DNA from: Microbacterium maritypicum MF109
GTDB lineage: Bacteria > Actinomycetota > Actinomycetes > Actinomycetales > Microbacteriaceae
Direction of reading: 5' to 3'
Assembly (NCBI RefSeq): GCF_000455825.1
Contig: NZ_ATAO01000057.1
Coordinates: 1-64,000, forward strand
DNA length: 64,000 nt
Below are positions 29,002-37,485 of the stretch, piece after piece (position 1 is the first letter of the stretch; the number at the start of each line of letters is the position of its first letter). Under the pieces are notes generated by a model. It had not been told where the DNA came from. It made no database searches and saw only the letters and a list, made by a program, of their open reading frames with translations. Position numbers and translations under genes: made by a program.

Positions 29002-30210
29002 ATGGAGAATCGGCGCCGGGGACGGACGGCGAGCGCACTCGCGCTCGCCGCGGTGATGGGGTTCTTCGTCTCGTCGGCCGCCACGGCGTCGGCGGTGGGC
29101 GCACCCTCGACGTCGGGCATCCCCGAGTCCACGGTGTCGACCAGCGGATCTGAGCTGCTCACCGCGCGTGCGAAGGCGCGGGTGCAGGAGATGACCGTGG
29201 CGGAACAGGCAGCGACGGTGGTCATGGGGCACGTGGCAGGAACGGACCCGTCCGCCCTTCGGTCGTACATGGAGTCCGGACTGGGAGGATTCATCCTCAT
29301 GGGGGCCAATATCCCCGCGACCGAAGCGGAGTTGCAGGCGCTCACGGCCGCGCTGACGGTCGATCCCGGCCTGCCACCGCTCATCGCCGTGGACCAGGAG
29401 GGCGGCTTCGTCTCCCGACTGCACGGTGACGGCTTCCCTGCCTCCCTCTCCCTGAAGGGGCTTCCGGTCGCCGAGACGTCCGCGGCGTTCACCGCGCGGG
29501 GCTCTCTGGTGGCGCGAGCGGGCATCACCGTGAACTTCGGAACGGTCGCCGACTACACGGACGATCCCGGCTCGTTCATCCACGGTCGCGCGCTCGGCAC
29601 AGACCCTGCCGCGGCGGCGGAGCGCGTGGCGGCGGCAACCGTCGCGCAGGAGCAGTTCGTCGCCTCGACCCTCAAACACTTCCCAGGCCACGGCGCGGCT
29701 CCGGGTGACTCTCATCACGCGATCCCGAGCACCACGATGGGAATCGAGGAATGGCGCGCCACCGCGGCCGTGCCATTCGCCGCCGGTATCGACGCCGGGG
29801 CCTCGCTGCTGATGTACGGGCATCTCGCCTACGCGGCGGTCGATCCGCTGCCGGCATCCCTCTCGCCGCGGTGGCATGAGATCGCGAGAGACGAGCTCGG
29901 CTTCACCGGGGTGGCGGTGACCGACGACCTCGGCATGCTGCTGTCTTCAGGAGATCCGGCCTATGCCGACCCGGTCACGAACGCGGTGGCGGCGATCGCT
30001 GCGGGGAACGACCTCGTGTTGATGATCGCGGGGTCCGACGCGCAGACAGCCGGATCGATGGTCGCCGGCATCGCAGCGGCGGCCGAAGCGGGGACGCTTC
30101 CGCCCGAGCGGCTCGAGGAGGCGGCGACACGCGTGGTCGCGCTCCGGATGCAGACCGCCGCGGCGACCGCCCGCTGGTCGATCTGCGATGACTGCGAACC
30201 GGTGGGCTGA
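29002..30210 (+). CDS. Secreted glycoside hydrolase family 3, NagZ-like
   Basis: 402-aa GH3 protein with an N-terminal signal peptide (basic MENRRRGR, hydrophobic to about residue 33, Ala-rich cleavage region). The NagZ subgroup motif KHFPGHG is at 225-231, followed by D236-S-H238, which supplies the Asp-His acid/base dyad. The nucleophile is D308 in VTDDLGM. It probably removes beta-N-acetylglucosamine from peptidoglycan fragments outside the membrane. It is a single-domain enzyme, without the C-terminal GH3 domain. No ribosome-binding site is evident, and the gene may be read from the upstream transcript. Confidence 0.88.
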   Translation: MENRRRGRTASALALAAVMGFFVSSAATASAVGAPSTSGIPESTVSTSGSELLTARAKARVQEMTVAEQAATVVMGHVAGTDPSALRSYMESGLGGFILMGANIPATEAELQALTAALTVDPGLPPLIAVDQEGGFVSRLHGDGFPASLSLKGLPVAETSAAFTARGSLVARAGITVNFGTVADYTDDPGSFIHGRALGTDPAAAAERVAAATVAQEQFVASTLKHFPGHGAAPGDSHHAIPSTTMGIEEWRATAAVPFAAGIDAGASLLMYGHLAYAAVDPLPASLSPRWHEIARDELGFTGVAVTDDLGMLLSSGDPAYADPVTNAVAAIAAGNDLVLMIAGSDAQTAGSMVAGIAAAAEAGTLPPERLEEAATRVVALRMQTAAATARWSICDDCEPVG

Positions 30211-30213
30211 CGC

Positions 30214-31077
30214 TCAGGCCGCATCGCGAGCTCCGTCGCCGATCCAGGCGTTCAGCAGCGCCGCGCGCAGATCGGCGCCCCGGTCGGCGAACCCTCGCTG
30301 CCGACGGACGTACTCGGCCTTGCCCTCGGTCGTCTCGATGCGAACCGGGACCACGTCCCATGCCGAGAGGTCGTACGGCGCGGCCTGCATGTCGAGCAGG
30401 CGGATGTCGCGGGCGAGCTCGAACGAATCCAGGAGGAGTTCGCCGGGGATGAGGGGCCCGAGTTTCGTCGCCCACTTGTACAGGTCCATCCCCGCGTGCA
30501 GGCAACCGGGCTGCTCGAACAGGGGCTGGTCGTCGCGGCTCAACGGCGTGCGGTTGCGGGGGACCGCTTCGGGGGTGAAGAAGCGGAATGCGTCGAAATG
30601 GGTGCAACGCAGCTCATGATTCTCGACGACGGCATCCGTGCCCGCCTGCCCGAGTCGCAACGGCACCGCGTGGCGATGCTCGTCCGCGCGGTACACCATC
30701 GCCCATTCGTGCAGGCCGAAGCAGCCGAACTGTCCGGGGCGGGATGCGGTGCGGCGGAGCATGCGCTCGATGAGCGCGGCCAACTCCGTCTTCTCTGCGC
30801 CGAAAGTCGCCGCATCCGGCACGACGCTGCCGGGCGATCGTCCGGGGGAGTACCACCGCCAGTCGCGGCGTTCCGGCGCATCGGCGAGTTCGACACCGGC
30901 CCCCGGATGCCATCGACGCAGGTGCGCGGGCTTGTACGAGTAGTAGGTGAAGAGGAAGTCCCACACCGGATGCTTCTCCGCCCGCGTCGCCCGTTCGCGG
31001 TGCGCCGCGGTGAGGGCATCGGCGCGTTCACGATGCGCCTCCTCGCGGAGGGTCCAGTCCGGGCGGGCGATGGTCAT
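30214..31077 (-). CDS. Conserved actinobacterial protein of unknown function
   Basis: 287-aa soluble protein rich in Trp, His and Arg, with motifs KHPVWDFLFTYYSYKP and RRWHPG near residue 35-60, and FGCFGLHEWAMVYR and GCLHAGMDLYKWA later. I recognise it as a conserved actinobacterial family that databases sometimes call a 3-methyladenine DNA glycosylase, but no helix-hairpin-helix or other glycosylase motif is visible, so that label should not be trusted. The conserved His and Trp suggest an enzyme. It starts 1 nt after the App1 stop. Confidence 0.75.
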   Translation of the reverse strand: MTIARPDWTLREEAHRERADALTAAHRERATRAEKHPVWDFLFTYYSYKPAHLRRWHPGAGVELADAPERRDWRWYSPGRSPGSVVPDAATFGAEKTELAALIERMLRRTASRPGQFGCFGLHEWAMVYRADEHRHAVPLRLGQAGTDAVVENHELRCTHFDAFRFFTPEAVPRNRTPLSRDDQPLFEQPGCLHAGMDLYKWATKLGPLIPGELLLDSFELARDIRLLDMQAAPYDLSAWDVVPVRIETTEGKAEYVRRQRGFADRGADLRAALLNAWIGDGARDAA

Positions 31078-31078
31078 G

Positions 31079-32104
31079 TCAGTGCAGGATGCCGGCTTCG
31101 CCGAGCAGATCGCGAAGACCGGCGCCGTCCTCGGCGCTCACCCACGGGGCGGCATCTTCGGAGTGCGGTTCGTGACCGGCGCGTCCACCGGCGAGCACGG
31201 CCTCGGCGGGAAGCAGACGACGGATCGCGACGCCGGCGACGGAATCGGGGTACTCGTTCATGAACTGGCTGTAGATCGACTCGTCGTGCTGGCCGTCGTC
31301 TCCGATCAACAGCCATTTCACGTCGGGGAACTCGGTCGCGAGGCGACGCAGGTTCGTGAGCTTGTGTTCACGCCCGCTGCGGAACCACCGTTCGTGAGTG
31401 GGACCCCAGTCGGTCAGGAGCATGGAGCCGGCGGGGAAGAGGTGGCGACCGAGGAAGCGCCACAGGGTGGGGGCGACATTCCACGCACCGGTGGAGAGGT
31501 ACACCATGGGTGCACCCGGGTGCTGGCGGAGCAGCTGGTCGAGGAGGACGGCCATCCCCGGGACGGGAAGGCGTGCGTGCTCGTCGAGCACGAAGGAGTT
31601 CCAGAAGGCGATGAAGGGACGAGGCAGCGCCGTCACCATCACGGTGTCGTCGACATCCGACACCACGCCGAACGAGGTGCCCTCGGCCACGATGAATGCG
31701 CGAGCCTCCACCGGCGCCTGGCCCTCGACCGAGAACGTGAACGTCTGCCAGCCGGGTTCCAGATCGACACGGATCATGGCATCGACCACGCCGCCGCGGT
31801 CGGCCGCGACCTGGTGGGTGGTCTCGCCGAAGTGCACGCTGACAGCGGCGAATCCCACCGGGATGCCGACGAAGCTGCGCCATCCGCGGACGCTGGCGGG
31901 TTCACCGTCTCGGGTGCGACGCTGCGGCGGGACGATCAGCACCCGGCCGACGACGCGGACCCAGCCCGGACCACCGTAACCGGGGAAGGGAAGGATCGTC
32001 GCGACACGGCCACGACGGCGCGCACGACCTTCACGCCAGACATGGAAGCGGTGTTCGAGTCGGGCGAACCAGTGGATCCGGGGGGCTGGGGGAGCCGATG
32101 CCAT
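31079..32104 (-). CDS. App1-like phosphatidate phosphatase domain protein
   Basis: 341-aa protein of the DUF2183/App1 family. The HAD-type D-V-D-D-T motif is near residue 150, with a downstream LSTGAWN and an IGDDGQHDESIY segment. A beta-rich N-terminal domain (about 25-140) precedes it. In yeast, App1 dephosphorylates phosphatidic acid to diacylglycerol; here lipid phosphatase activity is an inference. No signal peptide is seen. It sits between DedA and an unknown gene with gaps of only 4 and 1 nt. Confidence 0.87.
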   Translation of the reverse strand: MASAPPAPRIHWFARLEHRFHVWREGRARRRGRVATILPFPGYGGPGWVRVVGRVLIVPPQRRTRDGEPASVRGWRSFVGIPVGFAAVSVHFGETTHQVAADRGGVVDAMIRVDLEPGWQTFTFSVEGQAPVEARAFIVAEGTSFGVVSDVDDTVMVTALPRPFIAFWNSFVLDEHARLPVPGMAVLLDQLLRQHPGAPMVYLSTGAWNVAPTLWRFLGRHLFPAGSMLLTDWGPTHERWFRSGREHKLTNLRRLATEFPDVKWLLIGDDGQHDESIYSQFMNEYPDSVAGVAIRRLLPAEAVLAGGRAGHEPHSEDAAPWVSAEDGAGLRDLLGEAGILH

Positions 32105-32108
32105 TGCC

Positions 32109-32780
32109 TCAGTCTTTCACGTCGGCGTCGGCCTCTGCCTCCGGGGACTCCAGGTGACGGGCTTCGATGCGCTGCAGCAGCTTCTTGCCCAGGAAAGCCA
32201 GAAGCAGGAACAGGGCGATCACGCCGACGAAGATGTACCCGGCGAAGTGCACGCGATCGACCAGCTCGCGGAAGCTGCCGGCGGCAAGCGACGTGACGCT
32301 CACATAGGCGGTGGCCCAGAGGACACAGGCGGGAGCCGTCCATACCAGGAACTTGCGGTACGGGTACTCGCTCATCCCGACGGTGAGGGGAACCAGAGAA
32401 TGCAGCACGGGGAGGAAGCGGGAGAGGAAGATCGCGATCCCCCCGCGGCGCTCGAGATAGTTCTCGGCGCGCACCCAGTTGTGCTCGCCGATCCGCCGCC
32501 CCAACCAGGAGACGCGGATGTGCGGGCCCAGCCAGCGTCCCAGCCAGAACCCGATGCTCTCCCCGATCAGCGCCCCGATCACGACCGCGACACCCATCGC
32601 GATGCCCTCCAGGGGAGTGGCGACACCCATGGACGCGATGATCACGATCGTGTCGCCGGGAACGATGAGGCCGATCAGGATGCTCGTCTCCAGCATCACG
32701 GCGAGCCCGGCGATGAGCGTGCGGGCGACCGGATCGATCGACTGCACGGTGTCGAGGAGCCAGATCAGGAGGTCGTCCAC
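32109..32780 (-). CDS. DedA family membrane protein
   Basis: 223-aa integral membrane protein of the DedA (SNARE-associated/VTT) family. Conserved features are LIGLIVPGDTI near residue 37, E-S-I-G-F-W-L-GRWLG, and FLSRFLP-x-LHSLVPLTVGM. Bacterial DedA proteins flip phospholipids or undecaprenyl phosphate. The GTG at 32780 follows a TATCCT box at 6 nt, so the DedA-App1-unknown operon probably starts with a leaderless mRNA. Confidence 0.92.
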   Translation of the reverse strand: MDDLLIWLLDTVQSIDPVARTLIAGLAVMLETSILIGLIVPGDTIVIIASMGVATPLEGIAMGVAVVIGALIGESIGFWLGRWLGPHIRVSWLGRRIGEHNWVRAENYLERRGGIAIFLSRFLPVLHSLVPLTVGMSEYPYRKFLVWTAPACVLWATAYVSVTSLAAGSFRELVDRVHFAGYIFVGVIALFLLLAFLGKKLLQRIEARHLESPEAEADADVKD

Positions 32781-32786
32781 CCCATG

Positions 32787-32815
32787 AGGATACGGGAGCC
32801 ACCCGGTCCTAGGCT
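32787..32815. promoter_or_regulatory. Overlapping divergent leaderless promoters (DedA and pabB)
   Basis: Minus-strand TATCCT (32787-32792) is 6 nt from the DedA GTG. Plus-strand TAGGCT (32810-32815) is 6 nt from the pabB GTG. Exactly 17 bp separate the two hexamers, so each occupies the other's -35 position. Polymerase could not bind both at once. Confidence 0.55.
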
Positions 32816-32821
32816 GGAAAG

Positions 32822-34147
32822 GTGCCCGAACAGCTGAGTGCTCGTCCGCTTCCCGACTGGGTGGAGCCGTCGTCGGTGTTCGGGATGCTGGAAGCCGGGA
32901 CCGCCGATGTGTTCTGGCTCGACGCCGGGGCTGACGCGATCACCGGATGGAGCTTCGTCGGGACGGGGGAGCGCTCGACGCTTCCGCGCGAGGTGCGCGT
33001 CGACGTCGTCGCTGCCGACCCTGAGCTGCCGCCGTTCACAGGGGGATGGGTGGGGTGGCTCGACTATGAGAGCGGCGCCGCCGCCGTCGGTGCACCGGTC
33101 GCGGGCCTGGAAGACGGCTCGGGCGGTTCCTGGCTGCGTGCCACCCGTGTCGTCGCCTTCGACCACGACAAGCAGCGCGTCTGGGTGCTCGGGATGGAGA
33201 GCGACGTCGAGGACTGGGCGGCAGACGTCCGGGCACTGGTGGGGGTCCCGGAATCCGCGCCCTTCTCGATGAGCGACCCCGATCGCCCGCCGCGTATCGC
33301 CGTCGCCCGACACGACCCCGGCGAGTACGCCGCACTCATCGAACGCTGCCGCGATCTCATCCGTGAGGGCATCGCCTACCAACTGTGCCTCACCACGCGC
33401 TTCACCGTGGCCGGCGCCCACGACCCGGTCGAGGTCTATCGTCGGCTCCGCGCCGCCACGCCCGCCCATCATGGCGGATTCCTGCGCATCGGCGATCGCA
33501 CCCTGTTGAGTGCCAGTCCCGAGCAGTTCCTCCATGCCGCGGGCGGAGTCATCCGTACCCGTCCCATCAAAGGCACCAGGCCCCGAAGCATCGATCCGGT
33601 CGAAGACGCCGCGCTCGCCGCAGAACTGGCGACGGACCGCAAGGAGCGCGCCGAGAACGTCATGATCGTCGACCTGATGCGCAACGACCTCTCGCGGGTG
33701 TGCGAGCCCGGGAGCATACGTGTGGAGGGTCTCTGGGTGGTCGAGAGCTATCCCGCCGTGCACCAGCTGGTGAGTACCGTGAGTGGGCGGGCGGCCGAGG
33801 GGACAACGGTCGAGGCCCTGCTCGAGGCGGCCTTTCCAGCCGGCAGCATGACCGGGGCTCCGAAGCTGTCGGCGATGACCCGGCTGCACGAGCTGGAGGG
33901 CGGGCCTCGCGGCGTGTACGCCGGATGCTTCGGGTACATCGGTGACGACGGAACCCTGGATCTGGCGATGGTGATCCGCAGCATCGTGATCGAAGGGGAG
34001 CAGGCTGTGGTCGGCGCCGGCGGAGGGATCACCTGGGGGTCGATCGCGACCTCAGAGGTCGCCGAGGTCGCGACCAAGGCGAGGGCACCGCTCATGGCGC
34101 TCGGTGCCGGAATGCCCGGGCCCTGGCGTTCCGATATCCTGAACTGA
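32822..34147 (+). CDS. pabB: Chorismate-binding enzyme, aminodeoxychorismate synthase component I-like
   Basis: 441-aa anthranilate synthase I/PabB family enzyme. The chorismate-binding domain (about 165-430) has [15 protein letters not shown], the [11 protein letters not shown] helix, and [16 protein letters not shown], with Lys before the GT, is the PabB hallmark that distinguishes it from TrpE. It would make 4-amino-4-deoxychorismate for folate. No glutaminase (pabA) or lyase (pabC) gene is adjacent. The GTG start lies 6 nt after a TAGGCT box. Confidence 0.87.
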   Translation: MPEQLSARPLPDWVEPSSVFGMLEAGTADVFWLDAGADAITGWSFVGTGERSTLPREVRVDVVAADPELPPFTGGWVGWLDYESGAAAVGAPVAGLEDGSGGSWLRATRVVAFDHDKQRVWVLGMESDVEDWAADVRALVGVPESAPFSMSDPDRPPRIAVARHDPGEYAALIERCRDLIREGIAYQLCLTTRFTVAGAHDPVEVYRRLRAATPAHHGGFLRIGDRTLLSASPEQFLHAAGGVIRTRPIKGTRPRSIDPVEDAALAAELATDRKERAENVMIVDLMRNDLSRVCEPGSIRVEGLWVVESYPAVHQLVSTVSGRAAEGTTVEALLEAAFPAGSMTGAPKLSAMTRLHELEGGPRGVYAGCFGYIGDDGTLDLAMVIRSIVIEGEQAVVGAGGGITWGSIATSEVAEVATKARAPLMALGAGMPGPWRSDILN

Positions 34148-34172
34148 TCCCGCTTTTTCCATCAGATTGGTC

Positions 34173-36758
34173 GTGCGTTCGTTGTCTGAGAACCTGTCCA
34201 CCGCTCCTGCCGACGACGAGACCCCGTCGGCGCACGCCATCCAGAACAAGTGGCAGAAGTACTGGGCGGAGAACGGCACGTTCCTCACGGGTGGCGACGA
34301 CGACACCCGCCCGCGTCGGTATGTGCTCGCGATGTTCCCGTACCCGTCCGGCGACCTGCACATGGGGCACGCCGAGAACTACCTCTACTCCGACATCGTG
34401 GCCCGTTTCTGGCGCCACCGCGGACACAACGTCCTGAACCCGATCGGCTGGGACTCCTTCGGGCTGCCCGCCGAGAACGCCGCGATCCGGCAGGGTGCCG
34501 ACCCTCGGGACTGGACGTATCAGAACATCGCGCAGCAGAAGGTCGGCTTCGAACAGTACGGCGTCTCGTTCGACTGGAGCCGGGTCCTGCACACGTCCGA
34601 CCCCGAGTACTACCACTGGAATCAGTGGCTGTTCCTGAAGCTGTACGAGCGGGGCCTGGCGTATCGCAAGAAGAGCCCGGTGAACTGGTGCCCGAACGAC
34701 CAGACGGTGCTGGCGAACGAGCAGGTCGTCGACGGACGCTGCGATCGCTGTGGAGCCGAGGTCATCAAGAAGAAGCTCACGCAGTGGTACTTCCGGATCA
34801 CCGACTACGCGGACCGTCTGCTCGACGATCTGAACCAGCTCGAGGGATTCTGGCCGCACAAGGTGCTGCAGATGCAGCGCAACTGGATCGGACGCTCCGT
34901 GGGCGCCGACGTCGACTTCATGATCGAGGGGCGTGAGGAGCCGGTCACGGTGTTCTCGACGCGCCCTGACACGCTGCACGGCGCGACGTTCTTCGTGGTC
35001 GCACCCGATTCCGACCTGGCGTCCGAGCTCGCTGCCGGTGCTTCCGATGACGTGCGTCAGCGCTTCCAGACGTACCTGGAGCAGGTGCAGAAGGAGACCG
35101 ACATCGATCGGCAGTCCACGGACCGCCCGAAGACCGGTGTGTTCCTCGAGCGCTATGCGATCAACCCCGTGAACGGCGAGAAGCTTCCGGTGTGGGCGGC
35201 GGACTATGTGCTGGCCGACTACGGTCACGGTGCGGTCATGGCGGTTCCTGCGCACGACCAGCGCGACCTGGACTTCGCCCGTGCGTTCGACCTGCCCGTC
35301 AAGGTGGTCGTCGACACGACGGCTCCCGTCACGGGCGCGATGCCGGTGATCGAGGTCGACGACGAGGGCGTGCCGATCGACACGGGCGCCGCGCTCGAGG
35401 AGCAGAGCCCCGCCACCACGGGCGTTGCACTCACCGGCGAAGGCCGCATGATCAACTCCGGTGCACTCAACGGGCTCTCCAAGCGCAACGCCATCGCGCG
35501 TGCGATCGAGCAGTTGGAAGCGACCGGCACGGGTCGTGCCGCCAAGAACTACCGTCTGCGTGACTGGCTGATCTCGCGTCAGCGCTTCTGGGGCACGCCG
35601 ATCCCGATGCTGCACGCCGAAGACGGCAGCATCATCCCGGTTTCCGAGGACAAGCTCCCCGTGAGGCTGCCGAGCGTCGAAGGACTCGACCTCAAGCCCA
35701 AGGGCACCTCGCCGCTGGGCGGTGCCGAGAGCTGGGTGCGCACGACCGACCCGCAGACGGGCGACCCCGTGCTGCGCGACCCCGACACGATGGACACGTT
35801 CGTCGACAGCTCGTGGTATTTCCTGCGTTTCCTCTCGCCGAACAGCGACACGGTGGCTTTCGATCCGGCGCAGGCGGCGCGCTGGGCACCGGTGGACTCG
35901 TACATCGGTGGTGTCGAGCACGCGATCCTGCACCTGCTGTACGCGCGCTTCATCACGAAGGTCCTGTTCGACATGGGGCTGATCGACTTCACCGAGCCGT
36001 TCTCGAACCTCATCAACCAGGGCATGGTGCTGCTCGACGGGCAGAAGATGTCCAAGAGCAAGGGCAACCTGGTGCTCTTCCAGGAGGAGCTCGACGCCCA
36101 CGGCGCCGACGCCCTGCGTGTGGGGCTGGCGTTCGCCGGTCCCGTGGAGGACGACAAGGATTGGGCCGACGTCTCGACGACCGGCGCCCAGAAGTTCCTG
36201 GCGCGCGCGATGCGCATCGCCGGTGAGGTGTCGAGCCCGGTCGACGTGGTGTTCGACGGCGGTGACTCCGCGCTGCGACGCGCGACGCACAAGCTGCTCG
36301 CCGAAGCGCCCGCTCTGGTCGAGCAGACGAAGTTCAACGTGCTGGTCGCGCGCCTGATGGAGCTCGTGAACGTCACCCGCAAGACGATCGACGGTGCCGC
36401 CGGCGCGGCTGACCCCGCCGTCCGCGAAGCCGCGGAGACGATCGCCGTGATGCTCGACCTCATCGCTCCGCACACGGCGGAGGAGATGTGGGAGGTCCTC
36501 GGACACGAGCCTTCCGTCGGCCTGGTGACGTGGCGTTCCGCCGACCCGGCACTGCTGATCGAGGACACGATCATCGCCGTCGTGCAGGTGGGCGGCAAGG
36601 TGCGCGCCCAGCTCGAGGTCTCGGCGCGTATCGGCGAGTCGGAGCTCGAGGCTCTGGCCCGCGCCGACGAGCGCGTGATCCGGTCGATCGGCGACCGCGA
36701 GATCGTGAAGGTCGTCGTGCGTGCTCCGAAGATCGTGAGCTTCGTCGTCAAGGGCTGA
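34173..36758 (+). CDS. leuS: Leucyl-tRNA synthetase
   Basis: About 861-aa class I synthetase that charges tRNA-Leu. The HIGH motif appears as HMGH near residue 60, the zinc-type C-x2-C segments as WCPN and CDRC, the CP1 editing domain (about 220-430) contains the DXXF-type YVLADYGHG region, and KMSKS is near residue 625. The anticodon domain and a C-terminal tail complete it. The start is uncertain: GTG 34173 or TTG 34167, and neither has a good ribosome-binding site. A TATCCT -10-like box is at 34135-34140. Confidence 0.96.
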   Translation: MRSLSENLSTAPADDETPSAHAIQNKWQKYWAENGTFLTGGDDDTRPRRYVLAMFPYPSGDLHMGHAENYLYSDIVARFWRHRGHNVLNPIGWDSFGLPAENAAIRQGADPRDWTYQNIAQQKVGFEQYGVSFDWSRVLHTSDPEYYHWNQWLFLKLYERGLAYRKKSPVNWCPNDQTVLANEQVVDGRCDRCGAEVIKKKLTQWYFRITDYADRLLDDLNQLEGFWPHKVLQMQRNWIGRSVGADVDFMIEGREEPVTVFSTRPDTLHGATFFVVAPDSDLASELAAGASDDVRQRFQTYLEQVQKETDIDRQSTDRPKTGVFLERYAINPVNGEKLPVWAADYVLADYGHGAVMAVPAHDQRDLDFARAFDLPVKVVVDTTAPVTGAMPVIEVDDEGVPIDTGAALEEQSPATTGVALTGEGRMINSGALNGLSKRNAIARAIEQLEATGTGRAAKNYRLRDWLISRQRFWGTPIPMLHAEDGSIIPVSEDKLPVRLPSVEGLDLKPKGTSPLGGAESWVRTTDPQTGDPVLRDPDTMDTFVDSSWYFLRFLSPNSDTVAFDPAQAARWAPVDSYIGGVEHAILHLLYARFITKVLFDMGLIDFTEPFSNLINQGMVLLDGQKMSKSKGNLVLFQEELDAHGADALRVGLAFAGPVEDDKDWADVSTTGAQKFLARAMRIAGEVSSPVDVVFDGGDSALRRATHKLLAEAPALVEQTKFNVLVARLMELVNVTRKTIDGAAGAADPAVREAAETIAVMLDLIAPHTAEEMWEVLGHEPSVGLVTWRSADPALLIEDTIIAVVQVGGKVRAQLEVSARIGESELEALARADERVIRSIGDREIVKVVVRAPKIVSFVVKG

Positions 36759-36858
36759 TCGACGTACGGGCTGATCGCCTGTCCTCCACGGAAGTCTCCT
36801 CGCACGGGGTTGTCCCCGGCAGGGGCGAATGCCGCCCGGCCGGAGGATCGACCGCGCC

Positions 36859-36864
36859 TAGCGT
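36859..36864 (+). promoter_or_regulatory. Leaderless -10 box of comEA
   Basis: TAGCGT is followed by 6 nt (GGCCGG) and the comEA ATG at 36871. No proper ribosome-binding site is present. The rest of the 112-nt leuS-comEA gap shows only GC-rich hairpins. Confidence 0.5.
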
Positions 36865-36870
36865 GGCCGG

Positions 36871-37485
36871 ATGGAATCTCCGCAGGCACCCCTCCCACCT
36901 CGGCGCCGACTGCGTCTGAGCATCGGAGCGGCGGTGGTGCTGGCTCTCGTCGTGCTGTCGGCTGCCGTGGGGCTCGGGATCATGCGGGGGCAGGCCGCGC
37001 CTGTCGAATCGGTGCCGCTCGAAGACACGAGTACGGGAACAGGCGCAGGCCCCGAAGCGACCGATGACCTTTACGTGCACGTTCTCGGCGCTGTCGAGAA
37101 GCCCGGACTCTATGTGCTCGATCGTGACGCACGGCTCGTCGATGCGCTGGCGGCTGCAGGGGGAACGACCGTCGAGGCCGATCTGGCCGCGGTCAACCTC
37201 GCTCGAATGCTCGAAGACGGAGAGCAGGTCGTCGTGCCGGCAGCCGGAGCCATGGCGGGTGGGCCCGGCGAAGTCGCACCGCCACCGGACGATGACCGGA
37301 TCGACCTCAACACCGCGGATCAGGCGGCGTTGGAGACGCTCCCGCGTATCGGTCCGGCACTCGCGGAGCGGATCATCTCCTGGCGGGAGGAGAACGGCCG
37401 GTTCGCCTCGGTGGACGACCTCCTGGCGGTTCCCGGCATCGGGGAGAAGCTGGTCGCAGGCCTGCGCGACGGGGTCAGGGTGTGA
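36871..37485 (+). CDS. comEA: ComEA family DNA-binding competence protein
   Basis: 204-aa protein with one N-terminal membrane segment (about residues 16-36), an SLBB-like domain (LYVHVLGAVEKPGLYVL, about 68-130) and a C-terminal pair of helix-hairpin-helix motifs (DLNTADQAALETLPRIG and LLAVPGIGEKL). It binds DNA outside the membrane and delivers it to ComEC. The comEC GTG overlaps its stop by 4 nt. Confidence 0.93.
   Translation: MESPQAPLPPRRRLRLSIGAAVVLALVVLSAAVGLGIMRGQAAPVESVPLEDTSTGTGAGPEATDDLYVHVLGAVEKPGLYVLDRDARLVDALAAAGGTTVEADLAAVNLARMLEDGEQVVVPAAGAMAGGPGEVAPPPDDDRIDLNTADQAALETLPRIGPALAERIISWREENGRFASVDDLLAVPGIGEKLVAGLRDGVRV

Noticed and set aside
30214..31077. 3-methyladenine DNA glycosylase activity for the 287-aa protein
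   Set aside because: No glycosylase motif or DNA-binding helix-hairpin-helix can be seen, and the operon context points to membrane lipids.
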